Source of the DNA: Tolypeutes matacus | Taxonomy: Eukaryota > Chordata > Mammalia > Cingulata > Chlamyphoridae | DNA: 64,000 bases | Direction of reading: 5' to 3' | Assembly (NCBI GenBank): GCA_026826555.1 | Contig: JAKSZT010053769.1 | Span: 7,129,193 to 7,193,192 of the forward strand | In this document: positions 58,819 through 64,000 of the stretch, one piece after another | Numbering within the stretch: the first letter of the stretch is position 1 | How the letters are laid out: each line of letters begins with the position of its first letter | Position numbers and translations under genes: made by a program | Notes under the pieces: model-generated | The model's database searches: none | Seen by the model: only the letters and a program-made list of their open reading frames with translations | Told to the model about the DNA's origin: nothing

Positions 58819-61800
58819 AAATTGACAAACCTTTAGTTAGATTGACAAAGAAAAAAAAGAGAGAACACAAATAACTTAAATCAGAAATCAAAGGAGAGAC
58901 ATTATTACTGACCTCACAGACAAATAAAGAATTATACAACAAACAGCTGTATGACAACAAATTAGATAACCTAGATGAAATGGACAAATTCCTAGAAATA
59001 AACAGAGTACTGATTCAAGAAGAAAGAGAAGATCTCAACTAACCAATAACTAGTAATGAGACTGAATTAGTAATAAAAACCTCCCAGCAAAGAAAAGCTC
59101 AGGACCAGATCACATCACAGATAAATATGAACAAACATTCAAAGAAGAATTAAATTCAAGCCTAACCAAACTCTTCCAAAAAATTGAAGAAGGAACACTC
59201 CCTTACTTTTTCTCTAAGGCCAATATCACCCTCATACCAACTTCAGATAAAGATAATACAAGAAAAGAAAATTACAGCCCAAAACTTCTTATGAACACAA
59301 ATGTAAAAATCCTCAACAAAATACTAGCAAACTGAATCTAACAGTACATTAAAAGAATTATACATCATGATCAGTTGGGATTTATTCCAGGCTTTCAAGG
59401 ATGGTTCAGCATAAGAAAATCAATTAATGTAATACACCGTATTAACAGAATGAAGGGGAAAAAAACACACATAAGCTTCTTATTTTTTGCAGAAAAGGCA
59501 TTTGACAAAAATCCAGCACCCTTTCTTGATTAAAAAAAATAAACATTTAAAAAACTAGTAATAGAAGGAAACTTCCTCAACATGATTAAAGGCATATATG
59601 AAAAAAACACTCCTGGCATCATAAAGTTAAAGACTGAAAGCTTTCCCTCGAAGATCAGGAATAAGACAAGGATGCCATTGATACAATGGTCATTCAACAT
59701 TGAACTGGAAGTTCTAGCCAGAGCAATCAGGCAAGGAAAAGATATAAAAGGAATCCAAATTGGAAATAAATAAATAAAACCTTCCCTATGTGCAAATGAC
59801 ATAGTCCTCTATACAAAAAATCCTGAAAAATCCACAAGAAAGCTCCTAGAGCTAAAAAAATGAATTCAGCAAAGTGATGGGGTAGAACAATATCCAAAAA
59901 ATCAGTAGTGTTTCTATACACTGATAATAAACATTCTGAAGAAGAAATCAAGAAAAAAATCCATCTAACCAAGGATTTAAAAACTTGTACACAACAAACT
60001 ACAAAACAATGATAAAAAAGTAATCAAAGAAGACCTACATAAAAAGAAGGACATTCCATGTTCATGAATTGGAAAACTAAATATTGTTAAGATGTCAATT
60101 GTACCCAAAGCAATTTACAGATTCAATGCAATCCCAATCAACATTCCAACAGCCTTCTTTGCAGAAATGGAAAAACAATCATCAAGTTTACATGGAAGGG
60201 TAAGGGACCCCAAATAGCCAAAGCCATCTTTAAAAAGATGAATGAAGTTGGAGGACTCACACTTCCTGATCTTAAAACTTACTACAAAGCCACAATAATC
60301 AAAGGAGTTTGGTACTGGCACAACCACAGGCACATAGACCAATGGAAATGAATTGAGAGTTCAGAAATCAACCCCCACATTTATGACCAAATGATTGTTG
60401 ACAAGGGGAGCCAAGTCCACTCATTTGGGAAAGAAAAGTCTCTTTAACAAATGGTCCTGGGAAACCTGTATGTCTGTTTGTAAAAGAATGAAGGTGGCCT
60501 CTATCTCACACCATAAACGAAATTAACTCAAAATGGGTCAAAGAACGAGGATTATAAAACTCCTGGAACAAAACATAAGGAAGCATCTTCTTGACCTTGT
60601 GGTAGGCAATGTTTTCTTAGACTTTACCCTGAAAGCATGAGCAACAACAACAACAACAAAATAGATAAATGGGGCTTCAGAAAAGTTAAAAACTTTTGTG
60701 CATTTAAGGATTTTATCATGAAAATAAAATGACAAATTATACAATGAGAAAAAATATTTGGAAACCACATATCTGATAAGAGTTTAATATCCACAATATG
60801 TAGCATTATCCTACAACTCAACAACAAAAAGACAAACAACCCAATTTAAAAATAGGCAAAAAATATGAATAGACATTTCTCCAAAGAATATTTACAAATG
60901 GCCAGAAAGCACATGAAAAGATGCTCAGCATTGTAGCTATTAGGGAAATGCAAATCAATACCACAATGAGATACCATTTCACACCCACTACAATTACTAC
61001 TCTTAAGAAAACGGAAAAGTACAAGTGTTGAAGAGGATGTGGAAAAAGGGAAAAATAGGAACAATCATTCATTGTTGGTGGGAATGTATAATATGGTGCA
61101 ATTGCTTTGGAAGATAGTTTGGTGGTTCCTCAAAAAGTCAAATATAGAATTACCATATGACCTGACAATCCTGCGTCTAGGTATATACCCCAAAGAATTG
61201 AAAGCAGGGACTTCAACAGTTATTTGCACACTGATATTCACAGTAGCATTTTTCACAATTGTCAAAAGCTGGAAGCAACCCAAGTGTCCATCAACTGATG
61301 AATGGATAAACAAAATGAGTTATGTGTAATATTTTTCAGCTGTAAAAAGGAGTGGAGTTCTGTTATATGCAACAACATGGATGAACCTTAAAGGCATCAT
61401 TTTGAGTGAATCAAGCCAGGCACAAAAGGGCAAATTTTGCATGACCTCACTAATATGAAATAATTATAACAAATAAATTCATAGAGTCAAAAACTAGATT
61501 ATAGACTATGAGGGGCCTGGATTGGGGTAGGGAATGGGGAATTAAAGCTTAAATTGTATAGAGTTTCTATTTAGCGTGATGCAAAAGTTTGGTAATGGAT
61601 GGTAGTGATGGTAGCTCAACATTTTGAACATAGTAACAGTTTTGAAATATATATTTGAATTTGGTTAAAAGGGGAAATTTTAGGTTGTATATATGCTCCT
61701 AGATTATTTTTTTTTAAATCCATAAGAATGCACAATATAAACAGTGAACCCTAAAGTAAAACATGAACTATAGTTAATAGTCCAATTATAAAAGTGTTCT

Positions 61801-61917
61801 TTCACCAATTGCAAGAAAAGTACCACACTAATGCAAGGTGTTAATGATGGGGTTGTTATGGGAACTCTGTACTTTTGCATGACTTTTCTATAACTCTACA
61901 ATTTCTCTAATAACGAA

Positions 61918-61933
61918 AAGAAGAAAGCCAGGA
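61918..61933 (+). repeat. Target-site duplication, right copy (L1)
   Basis: AAGAAGAAAGCCAGGA, matching AAGAATAAAGCCAGGA at 56428-56443 with one difference. Confidence 0.85.
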
Positions 61934-63394
61934 TACATCATAGGTCAGAGGTTCCATTCAAAATGACCCAATTGGGGAAGTAGTTTGGTATTGAGCAGGA
62001 GTATTTAACTCTTTCCCAATCCATCTAAACAAGGTAGAGATTCAAAGCCGACTTTAGCTCACTGACCTGACCTTGTCTCTGTGAAACACAATGTTTCACT
62101 CCACTCCTAGATGCTGAAAAATGCAACAGAAAAAATAATGACTAATTTGAATTTACTTTTAAAATCTGAAGTGGGATTTTTTGTATATGTCAGAAGAGAC
62201 TATCATAGCCAGTTATTTTTCACTCCAGTCCTCACTCCATCCCGCTTTTAAAATTCAATAAACCTTTATTCAGCATGGACTAGGTAAAAGACCCTCTGCT
62301 AACATGAGTAACATGTGTTCCCTTCACTTACAATCTGGTGACAAAAGATAGATAGACACACCATAACTATAACACAAGGCAGAATAGAGGGCTGTACAAT
62401 TTACAAAGTATTTTTATGTATTTATCTTGTTTGAGCTGCACAAAAATTATTTCAGTTAAGAAGATAATCCAAAATTCTAACCATTCACCTTGCGTTCTCA
62501 CTTTTTTCCCATGTGCGCAAGAACCAAGTCTGGTCTGTTCCATTTACCTCAAGGTACCTGGAACATAATAGCCACTGAATATTCATTGAACATATGAATG
62601 CATAAATAAATGAATTAATTAATGAAAGGTAAATGATAAGTCTTATCTGGAGGTGGGGATGGTAAGAGACAGAGGAGTCTTCTGTGATTACTAGCTTTCT
62701 GATTTTGGTAAGTAGGTGGATATTAAGGGCAGGATTTGGTGAAGGGAGAAAATATACAGCTTCAGAAATATTGACTAAGAGAAGACAAAAATGTTTGCCT
62801 GGGGAGGAGAAATAATGCTGTTGAGACGTTTAGGCTGAGGCAACCACTAATGGGAAATAAATGGGTGGATCCAGAAGAGTCCATGCTACAGACATAGAAT
62901 TGGAAGACAGCACCTGAAGTTCATGGGTATAAATAAGTATAAAGCAAGCACTGACCATAGCACAGAACAAATCCTTTTGGGAATGATCCTTTAAACACTG
63001 GGCATTACAAGAAAAAAGGCCTGTAAATGGAATCCCACAGCAGCTTTAAGTTTATAAGAAAAAGGGTCTTGAATCTTCCTTTGAAGACATTTTGGATAGC
63101 CCTTTTCTCCAGGTTTCAGATAGGTACATGAAGAAAATCAACAACAAATGTGAAGGTGAAAGAAGAGGGAGAGCAGGAAACTGTTAAGGAATTTGAATAG
63201 GGTTAATTTAAAAGAAACATAAAGATAAACAATATTGATGATATATTTATTTTGTCTTTGGAAAGGTCCATTGGAGAAGGGGAGGCTGGAGAGAAGCAGA
63301 AAGCAAGGAGCCTATGCAAGGGCCACAAGGAGTAAAGGACAGCAGCCGGGACCAGGGCTTGCTTTGGGTCAGACTCAGCCTCTGAAGAGTAGAT

Positions 63395-63515
63395 GTTGTG
63401 ATCCCTATTTCCCCAGAAGAAAATATACTCTGAAGGGGAAGTGATTTCCTGAGGATGTGCTCTTGCAAGCAGGGAGCATCAAGCCTAGAACTCCCCAAAG
63501 TCCCAGTCCTTTCCA
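63395..63515 (-). repeat. MIR fragment
   Basis: 'TGTGATCCCTATTTCCCCAG', 'GGGGAAGTGATTTCCTGAGG' and 'CAAGCAGGGAGCATCAAGCC' follow reverse MIR. Confidence 0.5.
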
Positions 63516-63665
63516 CTACTCCTTGAATGAACCATTCAAGAGTTGGAATTTGTTATGATAATTCAGTACATAAAGGATGAAAGATGTAGTAATTAGGAAT
63601 TTGTTTAGAGAGTAATGTTATTTATCAATTCCATTGGGATATTCACAAAAGACATATTTTACTTT

Positions 63666-63700
63666 GTGTGCATACTCACACACATACACACACGCACATA
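63666..63700 (+). repeat. (CA)n-like microsatellite
   Basis: An imperfect CA run with T and G interruptions. Confidence 0.85.
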
Positions 63701-64000
63701 TATAGAGAGAAAGTTGCTACCATGCCATGGTCAGTTGAAAGTATTTTTAATATTTCTTCTAGGAGCAATATTAGAAGCAACAAATTTGATGCAAAGTACA
63801 AAGCACTAAGTATGGAACTATTCATTTTGATAAATGTGGGAAAGAACCATGTCATATGCAGGGAATAAAGGGGAACAGGAGGAATTTTGTTTAATATCCT
63901 TATTGTGGAAACACAACAGAATTGACTGGAAGGCACAATCCAAACTCATAACATCAATAGGCTTTTTAATGCAAGGAAGACCAGAGGTTGAATTTACTGT

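Larger units (their letters stand above)
57560..61000 (+). pseudogene. L1 ORF2 remnant
   Basis: Degenerate ORF2 can be followed in order: the endonuclease part (about 57640-58380), linker (about 58830-58900), and reverse transcriptase part (about 59380-59960, including an in-frame stretch with LEVLARAIRQGKDIKGIQIG at about 59708-59767). Multiple stops, small indels and an internal duplication (58696-58818) break it. There is no active protein. Limits are approximate. Confidence 0.75.
56444..61917 (+). mobile_element. L1 LINE with both ends but no ORF1 (inactive)
   Basis: The element starts GATCATGGAAAGATGGTGGA, like the canonical L1 5' end, and runs through about 1 kb of 5' UTR to about 57465. 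It then passes directly into inter-ORF and ORF2 sequence (57466 on), skipping the roughly 1-kb ORF1. ORF2 is full of stops and frameshifts; the reverse transcriptase active-site region near 59790 no longer reads F/YADD. The 3' UTR ends near 61917. A 16-bp duplication with one mismatch flanks it: AAGAATAAAGCCAGGA (56428-56443) and AAGAAGAAAGCCAGGA (61918-61933). The length of about 5.5 kb is short of the usual 6-7 kb, consistent with the missing ORF1. Confidence 0.85.
61934..64000. other. No gene recognised; MIR trace and CA repeat
   Basis: An AT-rich intergenic end of the window. A MIR-like fragment in reverse runs at about 63395-63515 ('AAGGGGAAGTGATTTCCTGA'), and an imperfect (CA)n at about 63666-63700. 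An L2-like trace is possible at about 62240-62300. Confidence 0.5.

Overview
This is a stretch of mammalian nuclear DNA, most likely from a xenarthran such as armadillo or sloth. Two things indicate this. The young short repeats carry the tRNA-like head typical of xenarthran DAS-type SINEs (a 'GATGTGGCTCAAGCRGTTGAG'-like A-box region, then a GGTTCRATTCC B box). The older background is the usual placental mix of L1, L2, MIR, LTR and DNA-transposon remnants. There is no bacterial or viral gene content, and almost all long open frames are shadows of repeats.

One protein-coding gene can be recognised. The first coding exon of TMEM196, a small multi-pass membrane protein, lies on the minus strand at about 26989-27153 inside a CpG island at about 26880-28440. 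The island holds the promoter side at coordinates above 27153. The gene runs toward position 1, so 1-26982 reads as intron 1; I found no further TMEM196 exon there. The region from about 28.4 kb to 64 kb is upstream of the gene and looks intergenic.

Intronic side (1-26.9 kb): mostly AT-rich unique or unrecognisable sequence. It contains MIR and L2 fragments, a two-headed xenarthran SINE nested in an L2 (10309-10825, clean target-site duplication), a CpG-rich LTR-like block (about 11993-12572), a perfect 39-bp tandem duplication (13846-13923), 5'-truncated L1 3' ends (about 15860-16235 and 21868-22226) and a young SINE (22719-22895).

Upstream side (28.4-64 kb): old L1M pieces (31.2-34.7 kb), a short L1 3' end with a 16-bp target-site duplication (39069-39674), further SINEs (40.6, 43.0 and 46.2 kb), an L2, and a possible retrocopied 3' UTR (43.9-44.2 kb). 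These are followed by a large minus-strand L1 mosaic (48.9-53.7 kb) carrying two inserts and ending in a 24-bp perfect hairpin. Last comes a plus-strand L1 (56444-61917) that keeps both ends and its target-site duplication but lacks ORF1 and carries a displaced 123-bp internal duplication.

I did not find a previously undescribed functional system. The most interesting signals are the tandem upstream ATGs overlapping the TMEM196 start, the ORF1-less and rearranged L1, the hairpin at the L1 edge and the LTR-like elements. Repeat family names come from sequence recognition without a database, so subfamily labels and old-repeat boundaries are approximate.
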